Below, one piece after another: positions 27,043 through 36,939 of a DNA stretch of 64,000 nt. Position 1 is the first letter of the stretch, and every line of letters starts with the position of its first letter. The notes below the pieces were generated by a model. The model ran no database searches. It was given only the letters and a program-made list of their open reading frames with translations, and was not told where the DNA came from. The position numbers were made by a program, and so were the translations under genes. The DNA is from Polyangiaceae bacterium (GTDB lineage: Bacteria; Myxococcota_A; Polyangia; Polyangiales; Polyangiaceae): the NCBI GenBank assembly GCA_025936115.1, contig JAICTZ010000007.1, forward strand, positions 1 through 64,000, read 5' to 3'.

Positions 27043-28548
27043 GTGGTCGTTCCGTTGAACCCTAGCGCTACTGAGCCAGAGCCCGGCCATCAGGTCGCGG
27101 GGGTCGCGCCCGGGCAGATCCTGCTCGGCAAGTACCGGATTGAACGCGTGCTCGGCATGGGCGGCATGGGGGTCGTCGTCGCGGCGACGCACGTGACGCT
27201 CGAGCAGCGCGTCGCGATCAAGTTCCTCTTGCCGCACGCCCTGTCGAACGGCGAGGCAGTCGCCCGCTTCTTGCGGGAGGCGCGCGCGGCCGTTCGGATC
27301 AAGAGCGAGCACGTGGCGCGGGTTACGGACGTGGGCCAGCTCGAAAATGGCGCGCCCTACATGATCATGGAGTATCTCGAAGGCGCCGATCTCGGCAGCA
27401 TCGGGCAACGCCACGGCGCCCTGCCGCTCGACGACGGCGTCGAGTTCGTGCTGCAAGCGTGCGAAGCGATCGCCGAAGCGCACGCGCTCGGCATCGTGCA
27501 CCGGGATTTGAAGCCGGCGAATTTGTTCCTCGTGACGCGCCGCGACGGCACGCCGTCGGTCAAGGTGCTCGACTTCGGGATTTCGAAGGTGTCGGGCATG
27601 AGCGCGTCGGGGGCCGATTTGGGGATGACGAAGACGTCGACGGTGATGGGGTCGCCGCTCTACATGTCGCCCGAGCAGATGGCCTCGTCGCGCGATGTCG
27701 ACGCGCGCACGGATATTTGGGCACTCGGCGCTATTTTGTACGAGCTTTTGACGGGCACGGTGCCGTTCCAGGCCGATACCATCACGCAACTCTGTGTGAT
27801 GATCCTGCAGAACCCGACGCCCGCGCTGCGCAATTTGCGGCCCGACGCGCCCGAGGGGCTCGGTCTCGTCATCGCCCGCTGTCTCGAGAAGGATCGCAAC
27901 CGGCGTTACGCGACCATCGCCGACTTTGCGCAGGCGCTCGCGCCGTACGCTCCACGCCGCGCGCGCCTGTCGGTCGAGCGGGTGGCGCGCGTGATCGAAA
28001 GCGCGGGCCTCGGCGGTTCGCGACCGAGCGTCGACGAGTCGATACCGCCGAGCTCGTACGTCGGCGCGGGCACGGGCGCGGCTTGGGGCACATCGAGCAT
28101 CGCGAAGCGCGGCGGCGGGCGAGCGGTCGGTCTCGCCGCGGCGGGGTTGCTCTTACTCGGGGGCGCCGTAGGCGTCGGCATTTTCCTCTTGCGCGGGCAC
28201 CGCGCAGAAACGCCGGCGAGTACCGCGGAAGCGAAACCGGCGCCCGCCGCGACGCTCACGAGCACGCCCGCACGCACTGCCGAAGCGGCCATCGTCGCGC
28301 CCGCCGCGTCCGTCGTCGCTTCGGCGGCGGCGAGCGTTGCAGCAGCGAGGCGACCGGCGCCGGTGAACGACGCCGCAACGCCGGCTGCCGCGGCGACGGG
28401 CAAAGCGGTGCCGACGCCAAAAGCACGCGCCAGGTCGAGCGCGAAGAGCAGCCCCGCCGTCGCGCCGGCACCGAGCCCCACGTCAGCGGCCGTGCCCGCG
28501 CCCGCGAAGCCGGCGAACAAGGTCAATCTTTACGACGATCGCAAATAG
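27043..28548 (+). CDS. membrane-anchored Ser/Thr protein kinase
   Basis: 501 residues. Kinase domain at about 25-305: glycine loop GMGGMGVV, ATP Lys in VAIKFL, catalytic HRDLKPAN near 152, DFGISK near 176 and SPEQM in the activation segment. One transmembrane segment near 360-382 (GLAAAGLLLLGGAVGVGIFLL) puts an Ala/Pro-rich 110-residue tail outside. No PASTA or other sensor domain. The start could be GTG 27043 or TTG 27055. A likely partner of PP2C enzymes in general; targets unknown. Confidence 0.92.
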   Translation: MVVPLNPSATEPEPGHQVAGVAPGQILLGKYRIERVLGMGGMGVVVAATHVTLEQRVAIKFLLPHALSNGEAVARFLREARAAVRIKSEHVARVTDVGQLENGAPYMIMEYLEGADLGSIGQRHGALPLDDGVEFVLQACEAIAEAHALGIVHRDLKPANLFLVTRRDGTPSVKVLDFGISKVSGMSASGADLGMTKTSTVMGSPLYMSPEQMASSRDVDARTDIWALGAILYELLTGTVPFQADTITQLCVMILQNPTPALRNLRPDAPEGLGLVIARCLEKDRNRRYATIADFAQALAPYAPRRARLSVERVARVIESAGLGGSRPSVDESIPPSSYVGAGTGAAWGTSSIAKRGGGRAVGLAAAGLLLLGGAVGVGIFLLRGHRAETPASTAEAKPAPAATLTSTPARTAEAAIVAPAASVVASAAASVAAARRPAPVNDAATPAAAATGKAVPTPKARARSSAKSSPAVAPAPSPTSAAVPAPAKPANKVNLYDDRK

Positions 28549-28562
28549 CGCGCGGGCATCCG

Positions 28563-28608
28563 GCAGGGTGGCGGCGCCGTCGGCCGGATAACGGCGCCCC
28601 GCCCCTGC
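28563..28608. terminator. bidirectional hairpin between convergent genes
   Basis: Perfect stem GGCGCCGT (28573-28580) / ACGGCGCC (28591-28598) with a 10-base loop, extended imperfectly by GCAGGG and CCCTGC-like flanks. It lies between the convergent kinase and FG-GAP genes. It lacks a clear T-run, so termination is inferred from position. Confidence 0.55.
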
Positions 28609-28618
28609 GCGAGCGCGC

Positions 28619-31600
28619 TCAGTGCGGCTCGCTCGTGCACAGGAGCGCCGGTCCCTGGACGACGTTGTTCGCGTCGTTGCACTCCTCGACGCTGTCGTCG
28701 GGATCGGCGATCGCCCAAATCGTCACGTCGCGCGTGATGGAGCCCACGTCGATGCTGACGGAGGTGCTCGCTCCCGCCGCCAGCGTGTCGATGGTCGTTT
28801 CGCCGAGTACCTCGCCGCCCGCAGTGGGATCGCCTGCGTAGACGCGCACGACGACGTGGTTTGCGGCGTCGGCGCCTTGATTCGTGACCGTCACCGCGAC
28901 GTCGCCGGAGCAGCTCGCCGAGTCGACCTTCGCGAGCAGATCCGCGAGCGCGTCACCCGCGTTCACGTCGTGCGTGAGCTCGTTGTCGTCCTCGCGGCAT
29001 TCCCGCTCCTTACCGTCGGCGGCGTTGTTGCCGCCGTCGATCGTGACGCGCACGCTCGTGGGCCGCGCGCTGTCGTTCGGCGCCGAGTTATTGCCCACGC
29101 TGTACGTCACGCTCACGAGCGTCGATGCTCCGGGCTCGAGACTCTTGTCGAGCACGACCACGAGGGGTGTCCCGGCGTCGTCGTCGAGCGGCGCTTCCGC
29201 TCCGCTCCAGGTGCCGTAGAATGCGACCTCGATGCCGGGGCCGACGCGCAAATCCCCCGCATTCTTCACGACCACGGTGATCTGGATCTGCTCCGACAGG
29301 ACGCCGCACTTCGCGTCGGGCGACGAGATTTGAATGGCGGTGAGCGTGAGATCCGGCGCGACGCCGTAGTTGCGTGGCTGCGAGCGGTAGGTGTTGTAGA
29401 GGCGGCCGTTGAGCGGCTTCCAGCTTTCGGGTTCGTGGAGCGGGATGGCGCCGCTCTCGAGCACGTTGGTCACGTGGTAGGCGTGCTGGTTCCAGATGCG
29501 TCTGGCGGCGACCCAGGTGTCATTGGGATCGCCGAGCACGGTGATCCCGGTCGGGAGCGAGTCCTTGGCGACCGTGCCCGTGGGCCATTGGTTCAACACG
29601 GCGTCGTGCCAGTCGGCCGTGCCCATGCCCATGCCCATGCCGGGCATCGTGGAAACGTCGCCTTCGTTGCACTGGGAGAAGTGATTGTTTTGGACGAAGA
29701 CGATTTCCGCGTTGCCGTCGTTGTCGATGTCGGCGACCACCGGGTTTTCGAGCACGGTGCGGCTCACGGACGGGAACGCGAGGTAGACCTCGCCGGTCGA
29801 GCCGTCGTAAATGCGGAAGTAGCATTCGTCGCCATAGGCGACCTCGGCCGCGCCGTCGCCGTTGAAATCGAAGACGCTCGATGACGTCACGCGACTCGAG
29901 TCGTCTTCACTCGTGCGGAGCCAGCCGTTGTGGAGGCAGACGCATTGGCCCGAGCTCTCGTTGCACGTCGTGCCGGGGAGCGTGCAGTCGGAGTCCTGCT
30001 TGCAGGCGCCGCCGGGATGGCGCGGAGGGTTCGTCTGCGGTGGTGGGTTCGTCTTGTCGAGCACCGCGTCCCACGCCGGGCAGTTCGTCGCGTCCGGCGC
30101 TTGCAAATCGATGACACCGTACGAGCTCTCGAGCGCCGTCGCGATTTCGGGAAAGCCGTCGCCGTCGAAGTCGTCGACGTTCGGCGCGCCGCCGGAGTCG
30201 CCGCCGCCGAGATCTTGATCCATGAGCAGCGCGCCCTTGGCCCCGTCGAGGATGACGAGGTGACCGTTCGCGATCAACACGACTTCCGGTTTGCCGTCGA
30301 GAGGGTTCGCGGGACCGGGGGGGTGCGCCGCGCAGTCGTCCACCGACGTGCACGCGCCGAGCACGTCCGCGATGGCGCAGAGGCCGTCTTGTTGCAACAT
30401 GCCGAGCTTGGAGCGCGCGTCCCATACGGTGTCGAGTGGACACGGCGTCGTCACGCTGCCGCAGCCGGCGGGCGGCGTAGCGGGCAGCCGATACAGCATG
30501 GGGCCGGCCGCGATTTCGAGGCCCTTGTCGGGCGTGAGATCGGCTACGCACACCGTGGGGCCGTAGTTGTAGTTGGTGCCGCTGCGTTGATCCTGCGTCC
30601 CACGTGAGCCGGCCGTCGCGGCGTAGAGTTTGTCGATGGCGAATGCGCCGCCGTTCTTCGTGAGCGACACGACTCGATTGCCGAGGATGATCTCCGGCAT
30701 GCCCGCAAAGTCCAGGTTCGCGATCGCGGGCGAGGGCGCCGCGTAGTCCGTCATCGCGGGCTCGAAGATGCCGTCCGGGCTCGTGAACAGGACTTCGCCG
30801 CGGTTACTCAGGATTTGAAAACCCGCCGTCTCGAGCGGCACGACGATTTCGGGGAAACCGTCGCCGTCGAGATCAGCGGCCGCGAGCGCGCCCGAGGGCT
30901 GCGCGACGCCACCGGTGGCGTTCGTCGTGGCGGTGGCGTTGCTACAGTTATCCGTGAGTGCGGCGCCCTCGCTCCAGTAGGCGCCGTTGGCGTCGGCGTA
31001 CCCAGCCGTGGGCGTCGCCGGCCGCGCCGGCTTGCCGCAGAGCGCGAAGAAGTCTTTCCCCTTGTTCGGTCCGCCGCCGTGAACGGCGCGCACGACGCCG
31101 TCTCGGTCGCGCGTGTCGTCGGTGTGGCTCAAAAAGAGGATTTCGGGAAAATCACGCTCGTCGGCGCGACCGTCGCCGTTATCGTCGTCCAGGTTCACGA
31201 CGAGCGGAGTCGAGACCACCTGCGACGACCACGCGAACGCCTTACCGACCGCGTCGTCGCTGGCAGCGTCCGCCATGCTGTACGAGTGCTTGGTGCCGTC
31301 ACCCCAGCGAAACTCGACGGTGGGAAGTACGTCTTTGAACGGCGTCGCGGGCAACGTACAACTCGGCGCCACGCCCGTGCCGACGCACGTCCCCGCTTCA
31401 CACGTCATGAACGGCGGGCAATCCCAATCGTCCTCGCACGTGCAGGCGCCCGACCCGGCGGCGTCCGCGCTGCATTGGCTCACGAAGTAACCGCCGCTGC
31501 CGCAGCTGATCGCCTCGCCGGGCGCGCCGTTCGAGCCGCACACGCGGATCGTGTCGCCCGTACCGCACAGGCGTGTGTCGGGCGTGCAGTCGTCGGGCAA

Positions 31601-32074
31601 ACACTCGCCGCTCGCGGTGTCACAGTGGAGCGCCGCATCGCAGGCGGCGTCCGAGGCGCACTTATCGACACAAATGTGCCCGCCGCCATCCGCCGATTGG
31701 CAGAGCTCACTGTCTTTGCACGCGACCTCGTCGCACGTCTTGTCGACGCAGCTCGCGACGCCGCCCTCGGCCTGACAGCGCTGGCCGACGCCGCAATCCT
31801 TGCTCTTGCACGGATCCTCGCTGCTCGAGCCACCGCTGCCCGCCATGCTCGAGCCCCCGGAGCCACCGAGCATGATGGTGCTCGTGCCACCGGTCGCGCC
31901 CGTGCCGCCGCTGCCGCCCGCGCTGGTGGTTCCACCCGTCGCGCCCGAGCCCGTGCCGCCGGCAGCGGGCAGGCCGAGCTCGTCGGGAGGAGGCGCGCTG
32001 TTCGACGAACTGCACCCAAGCAGCAATCCGAGCGCGCTCGCGCCCACGATCCGCCCACGCCACGACGTCAGCAT
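28619..32074 (-). CDS. large FG-GAP/VCBS-repeat lipoprotein with CARDB-like C-terminus
   Basis: 1151 residues. Lipobox LGLLLGC near residue 21, then a Gly/Ser/Thr linker with GGS and GGT runs. About 85-225 is a Cys-rich, EGF-like region. The middle (about 270-860) shows FG-GAP/VCBS-type repeats with calcium-like loops such as DLDGDGFPEI, DFDGDGFPEI and DIDNDGNAEI. The C-terminal 250 residues resemble CARDB beta domains (VVKNAGDLRVGPG; VTNQGADAANHVVV). Probably a surface adhesion or matrix protein. This composite is common in Polyangia; ligand unknown. Confidence 0.88.
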   Translation of the reverse strand: MLTSWRGRIVGASALGLLLGCSSSNSAPPPDELGLPAAGGTGSGATGGTTSAGGSGGTGATGGTSTIMLGGSGGSSMAGSGGSSSEDPCKSKDCGVGQRCQAEGGVASCVDKTCDEVACKDSELCQSADGGGHICVDKCASDAACDAALHCDTASGECLPDDCTPDTRLCGTGDTIRVCGSNGAPGEAISCGSGGYFVSQCSADAAGSGACTCEDDWDCPPFMTCEAGTCVGTGVAPSCTLPATPFKDVLPTVEFRWGDGTKHSYSMADAASDDAVGKAFAWSSQVVSTPLVVNLDDDNGDGRADERDFPEILFLSHTDDTRDRDGVVRAVHGGGPNKGKDFFALCGKPARPATPTAGYADANGAYWSEGAALTDNCSNATATTNATGGVAQPSGALAAADLDGDGFPEIVVPLETAGFQILSNRGEVLFTSPDGIFEPAMTDYAAPSPAIANLDFAGMPEIILGNRVVSLTKNGGAFAIDKLYAATAGSRGTQDQRSGTNYNYGPTVCVADLTPDKGLEIAAGPMLYRLPATPPAGCGSVTTPCPLDTVWDARSKLGMLQQDGLCAIADVLGACTSVDDCAAHPPGPANPLDGKPEVVLIANGHLVILDGAKGALLMDQDLGGGDSGGAPNVDDFDGDGFPEIATALESSYGVIDLQAPDATNCPAWDAVLDKTNPPPQTNPPRHPGGACKQDSDCTLPGTTCNESSGQCVCLHNGWLRTSEDDSSRVTSSSVFDFNGDGAAEVAYGDECYFRIYDGSTGEVYLAFPSVSRTVLENPVVADIDNDGNAEIVFVQNNHFSQCNEGDVSTMPGMGMGMGTADWHDAVLNQWPTGTVAKDSLPTGITVLGDPNDTWVAARRIWNQHAYHVTNVLESGAIPLHEPESWKPLNGRLYNTYRSQPRNYGVAPDLTLTAIQISSPDAKCGVLSEQIQITVVVKNAGDLRVGPGIEVAFYGTWSGAEAPLDDDAGTPLVVVLDKSLEPGASTLVSVTYSVGNNSAPNDSARPTSVRVTIDGGNNAADGKERECREDDNELTHDVNAGDALADLLAKVDSASCSGDVAVTVTNQGADAANHVVVRVYAGDPTAGGEVLGETTIDTLAAGASTSVSIDVGSITRDVTIWAIADPDDSVEECNDANNVVQGPALLCTSEPH

Positions 32075-32347
32075 CGCGTGCAGTCTACTCCAGTCAACGA
32101 ACGGCGCCGGCGAATTGACGCGGACGAACTCACTATCAACGCGACGAACTCAGCATGATGACAATTCGCGTTTACCGCTCACGCCGCCAACCACTTTTGC
32201 AAACCGGTTACACACTCGCAGCCATTTTCGCGCGCGCTATGAAAGCCAACTCGGTGAGCGCGCGCGCCAACCGGAGTGCCACGTCCCGTGAGTAACGAGT
32301 TACGGCGCGGTCTTGAAGACCGCGGCCGATCGCTAAGAGAAGAGCGC
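32075..32347. other. intergenic region with two small palindromes
   Basis: No gene seen. Contains GTAACGAGTTAC (32293-32304) and directly after it a 17-bp near-perfect palindrome GCGGTCTTGAAGACCGC (32307-32323), 25 bp beyond the stop of the membrane-protein gene. No T-run follows on either strand, so a dyad operator or RNA stem is as likely as a terminator. Confidence 0.5.
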
Positions 32348-32863
32348 TCAATGCCAATGCACCTCCCACAAGACCACGATCACGACGAGCGCTTGGACTG
32401 CGTAAGCCGTGCGGAGCCCCCGTCCGGCCGCTTCGGTGAGCTCGCGCGTCGCGAAGCGCGGGTTCATGCGCCGCACGAGACCCTGCTCGAGCGGTAACGC
32501 GAACGCGAGGGTCGCGAAGTAACAGGTCCACGCGCTCGCGAGCGCAAGGGACGCGAGCCAGCGCGGCTCGACGGCCATCACCCAGCCACCGAGGAGCGCG
32601 GGGGCAACGTAGCCGGCATAGCCACTTCCGTTGCTCCAAAAGTAGGACGTCACGAGTCCCGCGACCGCCACGGTGAGTGGCAGCAGAACCCCGGCGCAGA
32701 GCGCCGTCGCGGCGCGGGCGATCCCAAGCACCTTGAAGAGCGGCCACCATTCCGGCCGGGGCAGCTCGCCCCGCATCGAGAGCCAGCTGGCGAACAAGCC
32801 CGGCACGAAGCCGACGATGAACGCGGTGAGCGAAAGCACGAAGTAGAGCGGGCCGCCACCCAT
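32348..32863 (-). CDS. small integral membrane protein, unknown
   Basis: 171 residues with four hydrophobic segments (about 5-28, 45-68, 80-112 and 145-168) and no recognised domain. It lies 95 bp downstream of the nitrate reductase gene on the same strand, so it could be part of that operon. It is much too small for a NarK-type nitrate transporter, but the location makes a link to nitrate metabolism possible. Function unassigned. Confidence 0.6.
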   Translation of the reverse strand: MGGGPLYFVLSLTAFIVGFVPGLFASWLSMRGELPRPEWWPLFKVLGIARAATALCAGVLLPLTVAVAGLVTSYFWSNGSGYAGYVAPALLGGWVMAVEPRWLASLALASAWTCYFATLAFALPLEQGLVRRMNPRFATRELTEAAGRGLRTAYAVQALVVIVVLWEVHWH

Positions 32864-32958
32864 CGTCCCGCTCGTACGGCGCCCCCACGTGCCGCTGCAA
32901 GAGAAAACTCATGCGCCAACTGAATAGGCGCAGCAGGCCGCGCTCTTACGGCACGGAG

Positions 32959-35193
32959 CTACACGAGCTGATCGGCTGCTTCGGCTGGACGCACGCGCAC
33001 CGCGCAATGCTTGTACGACGGCTGGCGCGAGTGCGGATCGAACGCCGGGAACGTGAGCTGATTCGCCTTGGCGTAGTGCATCGGCACGAAGAGCTGACCG
33101 GGACGCACGACGTGCGTCGGGTGGGCGCGCGCGCGGAACTGCCCGCGCCGCGATTCGACGATGACCCAGCTGCCCGGCTGGATGGAGAGTCGCTCCGCGT
33201 CGGTCGGGCTGAGCTCGACGTACGGCTCGTTCGGGTAAAGGCGCCGGAGCACCGCCGATTTCTCCGTGCGTGTTCCCGTGTGCCACTGGCTCGAGGAGCC
33301 GCGGCCCGTGAGCAAGACGAACGGGTACTCGGGCGTGGTCGCTTCCGGCACGGGGCGCGGCGCATCGAACAGCAGCCGCGCCTTGCCGTCGGCATGGAAG
33401 AAGCGACCGTCGGCGAACAGCCGGCGCTGGCTCTGCGGCAGCACGTTCTCGCCCGCGCGGAGCGGCCACTGGATCCCACGCCGATCGTCGAGCATGGCGT
33501 AGTCCTCGATGCCGGTGATGTCACACGGCTGTCCGCGCGAGAGCTCCTTCAAGATCTGAAACACCGCTTCCGGATCGGTCCAGCGCCGGAACAGATCCCC
33601 GACGCCCCACGCCTCCGCGAGCAGCTTGAAGATCGAAAAATCGGCGAGCGCCTCGCCCGGCGCGCGCACGACCTTCTTCAAGAGGCCGATGCGACGCTCC
33701 GAGTTGATGAAGGTGCCTTCTTTTTCGCCCCAGCCGGCCGCGGGCAGCACCAAGTGCGCGACGCGCGCGGTCTCGGTCGTCGTGTACATGTCTTGGACCA
33801 CCAAAAAATCCAAGCGCTTCAGAATGTCGACGGCGTCGTTCTGGTTGATCCAGGAGTGAGCGGTGTTCGTGGCGACGATCCAGAGCCCCTTGATCTTGCC
33901 GGCGAGCACGCCTTCGAGGATCTGATCGTACGCGAGGCTGGGGCGATCGGGGATGCGTTCCTGGGAGATCCCGAGGATTTGCGCGACCGTGGCGCGGTGC
34001 TCGGGATTGCTGAAGTCGCGACCGCCGAGCAGGCTCGTCGTGTTGCTGAAGAGGCGCGAGCCCATGGCGTTGCACTGACCGGTGATCGAGTTCGCTCCGG
34101 TACCCGGGCGACCGATGTTGCCGGTGATGAGCGCGAGATTCATCAGCGCCTGGGCGAGCCGCACGCCTTCGTAGCTCTGGTTGACGCCCATGGTCCACCA
34201 GATGCTCACGCGCTTGCCGGTGCCGATGAGCTGCGCGAGACGCGCGATCGCGTCCTGGGCGAGTCCGGTGGCCTCCGCGGCGCGGGCGAGCGTGAACGGC
34301 GCCACGTGCCGCGCGAGCTCTTCGAATCCCGACGTGTGCGCGTCGATGAACTCGCGGTCGAGCCAGCCGCGCGAGATGAGGTGCTGAATCACCGCATAAA
34401 ACAGCGTTAAATCGGACTTGGGCGCGAGCTGCAGGTGCAAGGTCGCGTTCATCGCCGTCTCGGTGCGGCGCGGATCGACGACCACGATTTCAGGCTGGTG
34501 CGGGTTCCTGCACACGTGCTCCCACAGAATCGGATGCGCGATGCAGAGGTTCGAGCCCACGAGCACGATCACGTCGGACTGCTCGAAATCCTCGTAGGCG
34601 TAGGGCGGCGCGTCGAAGCCGAAGGCCTGCTTGTAGGCCACGGCCGCCGTCGCCATGCATTGTCGCGTGTTGCCGTCGCCGTGCACGACGCCCATGCCGA
34701 ACTTGGCGAAGGCGCCAAGCATCGCAAGCTCCTCGGTCGGGATTTGTCCGGTGCCGAGCCAGGCTACCGAATCCTTGCCGTGCTTTTCTTGGATCGCTTT
34801 GAACCTGCGCACGAACGCTTCGAGCGCGCGATCCCAGGCCACGGGCACGAGCGCGCCGCGTTCGTTGCGGATGAGCGGCACGGTCGCGCGATCCTTGGCC
34901 TTGAGCGGCGTGAGCGCCTCCCAGCCTTTCGGGCACGCCATGCCGAAGTTCACCGAGTAATCGCGCGCCGGTGAGAGCCCGATGGCCTCGCCGTCTTTGA
35001 GGTGCAGCTCGAGGCCACAGCCGGTCGAACAGAAACCGCATACTGCCGTGGTCGTCGCGTCGGGCTGCTTCGCGAGCGGCACCTGACCGATGCCGAAGCC
35101 GGCTGGTTTGCGCAAGAGCTCCGCGGTGAGCGGCCCCTCCTTTTGGTGCAAGAGGGAGAGCGCGTCGGCCATCAACTCGCGCGGTGCTTTCAT
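32959..35193 (-). CDS. narB: assimilatory-type nitrate reductase catalytic subunit (NarB/NasC-like)
   Basis: 744 residues. A Mo-bis-MGD oxidoreductase: the N-terminal [4Fe-4S] motif is CGFCSTGC...CPKGW (about 52-90), followed by molybdopterin domains with [19 protein letters not shown] (Cys likely the Mo ligand) and [13 protein letters not shown], and a C-terminal dinucleotide-binding domain ([17 protein letters not shown]). No Tat signal, so cytoplasmic. Length matches cyanobacterial NarB and lacks the extra C-terminal [2Fe-2S] domain of enterobacterial NasA. ATGA overlap with the upstream DmsBC-like gene suggests that protein delivers the electrons. A formate dehydrogenase is less likely given the nitrite reductase in the operon. 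Confidence 0.9.
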   Translation of the reverse strand: MKAPRELMADALSLLHQKEGPLTAELLRKPAGFGIGQVPLAKQPDATTTAVCGFCSTGCGLELHLKDGEAIGLSPARDYSVNFGMACPKGWEALTPLKAKDRATVPLIRNERGALVPVAWDRALEAFVRRFKAIQEKHGKDSVAWLGTGQIPTEELAMLGAFAKFGMGVVHGDGNTRQCMATAAVAYKQAFGFDAPPYAYEDFEQSDVIVLVGSNLCIAHPILWEHVCRNPHQPEIVVVDPRRTETAMNATLHLQLAPKSDLTLFYAVIQHLISRGWLDREFIDAHTSGFEELARHVAPFTLARAAEATGLAQDAIARLAQLIGTGKRVSIWWTMGVNQSYEGVRLAQALMNLALITGNIGRPGTGANSITGQCNAMGSRLFSNTTSLLGGRDFSNPEHRATVAQILGISQERIPDRPSLAYDQILEGVLAGKIKGLWIVATNTAHSWINQNDAVDILKRLDFLVVQDMYTTTETARVAHLVLPAAGWGEKEGTFINSERRIGLLKKVVRAPGEALADFSIFKLLAEAWGVGDLFRRWTDPEAVFQILKELSRGQPCDITGIEDYAMLDDRRGIQWPLRAGENVLPQSQRRLFADGRFFHADGKARLLFDAPRPVPEATTPEYPFVLLTGRGSSSQWHTGTRTEKSAVLRRLYPNEPYVELSPTDAERLSIQPGSWVIVESRRGQFRARAHPTHVVRPGQLFVPMHYAKANQLTFPAFDPHSRQPSYKHCAVRVRPAEAADQLV

Positions 35194-36920
35194 GGTCCGA
35201 CGGCTCCCGGCATTTTGGGCGCGCTCTGCGCGCTGAAGAACAGCATGCGCTCGCAGATTTCACCGCCGAGCAAGAGCGCCCACGCCGTCACGGCAAGTCC
35301 GAGCTGCGTCTCGAGCGAGATGTCGGGCGTGCGCGCGACCGCGACGAGCAGCGTCGCGGCGACCGCGCCGAATACCAAGCGCGCGAAGGCGTACGGGCGG
35401 AGCTCGCCGATGAGCAAGAGCGCCGTGCGCCGGAGCTCACCGAGCCCGCGGTCCTTCAGGTGCAAGAGGATCTCCGCGTCGAACGCCAGCTTCACGCCGG
35501 CGAGCGCCGCGAGCGGCATGAACAAGCCGAACGCCGTCGCGCGCGCCGCCGAGTCACGGCCCTCGAACAGCGACGCCAGCGTGAGCGCGACGCTCGTCGT
35601 GGCGACGCCGAGCACGGCCGCCGTCAAGAGGAAGCGCCCACTCGTGCGCGCCGCGCTCCACCAGCGCCGCGCCGTGACTTGGTAGAGCATCATCGAGCAG
35701 AGCACGCCGACGACGCCGCTCGCCGCGACGACGAAGCCGAGCACCGAGCGCCCCTGCGCGAGCAAGAACGCGGGCGGTGCCGGCAAGCCCAAGCGTCCGC
35801 TCAACGGCTCGACCCAAAAGAGCGAGGCGTAGAGCACGGAGCAGCCCGCGAACAGGCCGAAGGCCGCGCACTCACGGCTCATCCACGACGTGCGAATGCC
35901 GAGGATCGCACGGAACGCGTACTGCGGGCGGCCGAGGTGGAACACGCTCGCGCCGAGCGCCAAGAGGCCCATCGCGAGCGCGACCAGCGACTGGTACGGC
36001 CGCGCGACGCCGAGCGTCGCGTAGCCGCCGAGCCGGCCGAGCACGAAATCGGCGACGAACGCCCCCACGGAAAGCTGCGTGAGCACGAGCAAGAACACGA
36101 GCGGCAAGTGCCGGTGCGAGCTTCTGACCCGGTGAAAGTCCGCGGGCAGCACGTTGCGCGGCAGCGGCCGAGCGCTCTTGTACGTCGTCGTGGGCACCGT
36201 GATCGTCGGCGACGGCGCTCCGGGCAAGAAAGCCTCGCTCTGTGCGTCTTCGAGCGCGCGCGCCGTCTCGACGATGCGAATTGAAATCGCTTCGTTGGGA
36301 CAGGCCTGCACGCAGGCGGGCGGCTCGCCCTCCGCCAACCGGTCGCTGCACATGTCGCACTTGCGCACGATGCCGCGCTTCTTGCTGTACTGCGGCACCT
36401 CGTACGGGCAGGTCAGCGTGCAGTACTGGCAGCCGATGCACTGATCGTCCAAGTGCTTGACGATGCCCGTCACCGGATCCTTTTCGTAAGCGCCGACGGG
36501 GCAACCCTTCATGCACGCCGGATCCACGCAGTGGTGGCACGCGGTCGTCACCGTCTGTTGCACGGGCGCGTCGGGCGTTCCGCCGTGGAGCAAGCCGACG
36601 CTGCGCCAGGTTTCGCCTTCATCGTCGTCGAGGCCGTTCAAGCGGTGACAGGCCGTGACGCAAGCCTTGCAACCGCTGCACGCGTCCAAATCCACCTGGA
36701 ACGCGAACTGCTGTCCCGGCCCGGGCCGTTCGAGCGGCATCAGATCCTGGTAGTAGCGTTTGCCCGGCGCGAGCGCGTCGCGGTCGTGCCGCTGCGAGAA
36801 GCGCTCGACGGCCGTGAGGCGCTGCTGCTCTTTCAAGTACTGCTGGAGCAGCGGCAGCCGCACGGGTTCGCGGCGGCGCGGAGGATTGCCCGGAAAAACC
36901 GAGGAGGCGTCTGTAACCAT
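35190..36920 (-). CDS. fused DmsB-like ferredoxin and DmsC-like membrane anchor
   Basis: 576 residues from ATG 36920. Residues about 65-215 are a DmsB/PhsB-type iron-sulfur subunit with four cluster motifs: [37 protein letters not shown] and CDMC...CVQACP. Residues about 270-570 hold eight transmembrane helices of the DmsC/NrfD-like anchor, which in relatives oxidises menaquinol. In most enzymes these are separate subunits. Lies 19 bp after the nitrite reductase fusion gene and overlaps narB, so it most likely passes quinol electrons to this nitrate reductase. That pairing is inferred from context. Confidence 0.85.
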   Translation of the reverse strand: MVTDASSVFPGNPPRRREPVRLPLLQQYLKEQQRLTAVERFSQRHDRDALAPGKRYYQDLMPLERPGPGQQFAFQVDLDACSGCKACVTACHRLNGLDDDEGETWRSVGLLHGGTPDAPVQQTVTTACHHCVDPACMKGCPVGAYEKDPVTGIVKHLDDQCIGCQYCTLTCPYEVPQYSKKRGIVRKCDMCSDRLAEGEPPACVQACPNEAISIRIVETARALEDAQSEAFLPGAPSPTITVPTTTYKSARPLPRNVLPADFHRVRSSHRHLPLVFLLVLTQLSVGAFVADFVLGRLGGYATLGVARPYQSLVALAMGLLALGASVFHLGRPQYAFRAILGIRTSWMSRECAAFGLFAGCSVLYASLFWVEPLSGRLGLPAPPAFLLAQGRSVLGFVVAASGVVGVLCSMMLYQVTARRWWSAARTSGRFLLTAAVLGVATTSVALTLASLFEGRDSAARATAFGLFMPLAALAGVKLAFDAEILLHLKDRGLGELRRTALLLIGELRPYAFARLVFGAVAATLLVAVARTPDISLETQLGLAVTAWALLLGGEICERMLFFSAQSAPKMPGAVGP

Positions 36921-36939
36921 GGGGATTTTCGGGGCAGCT

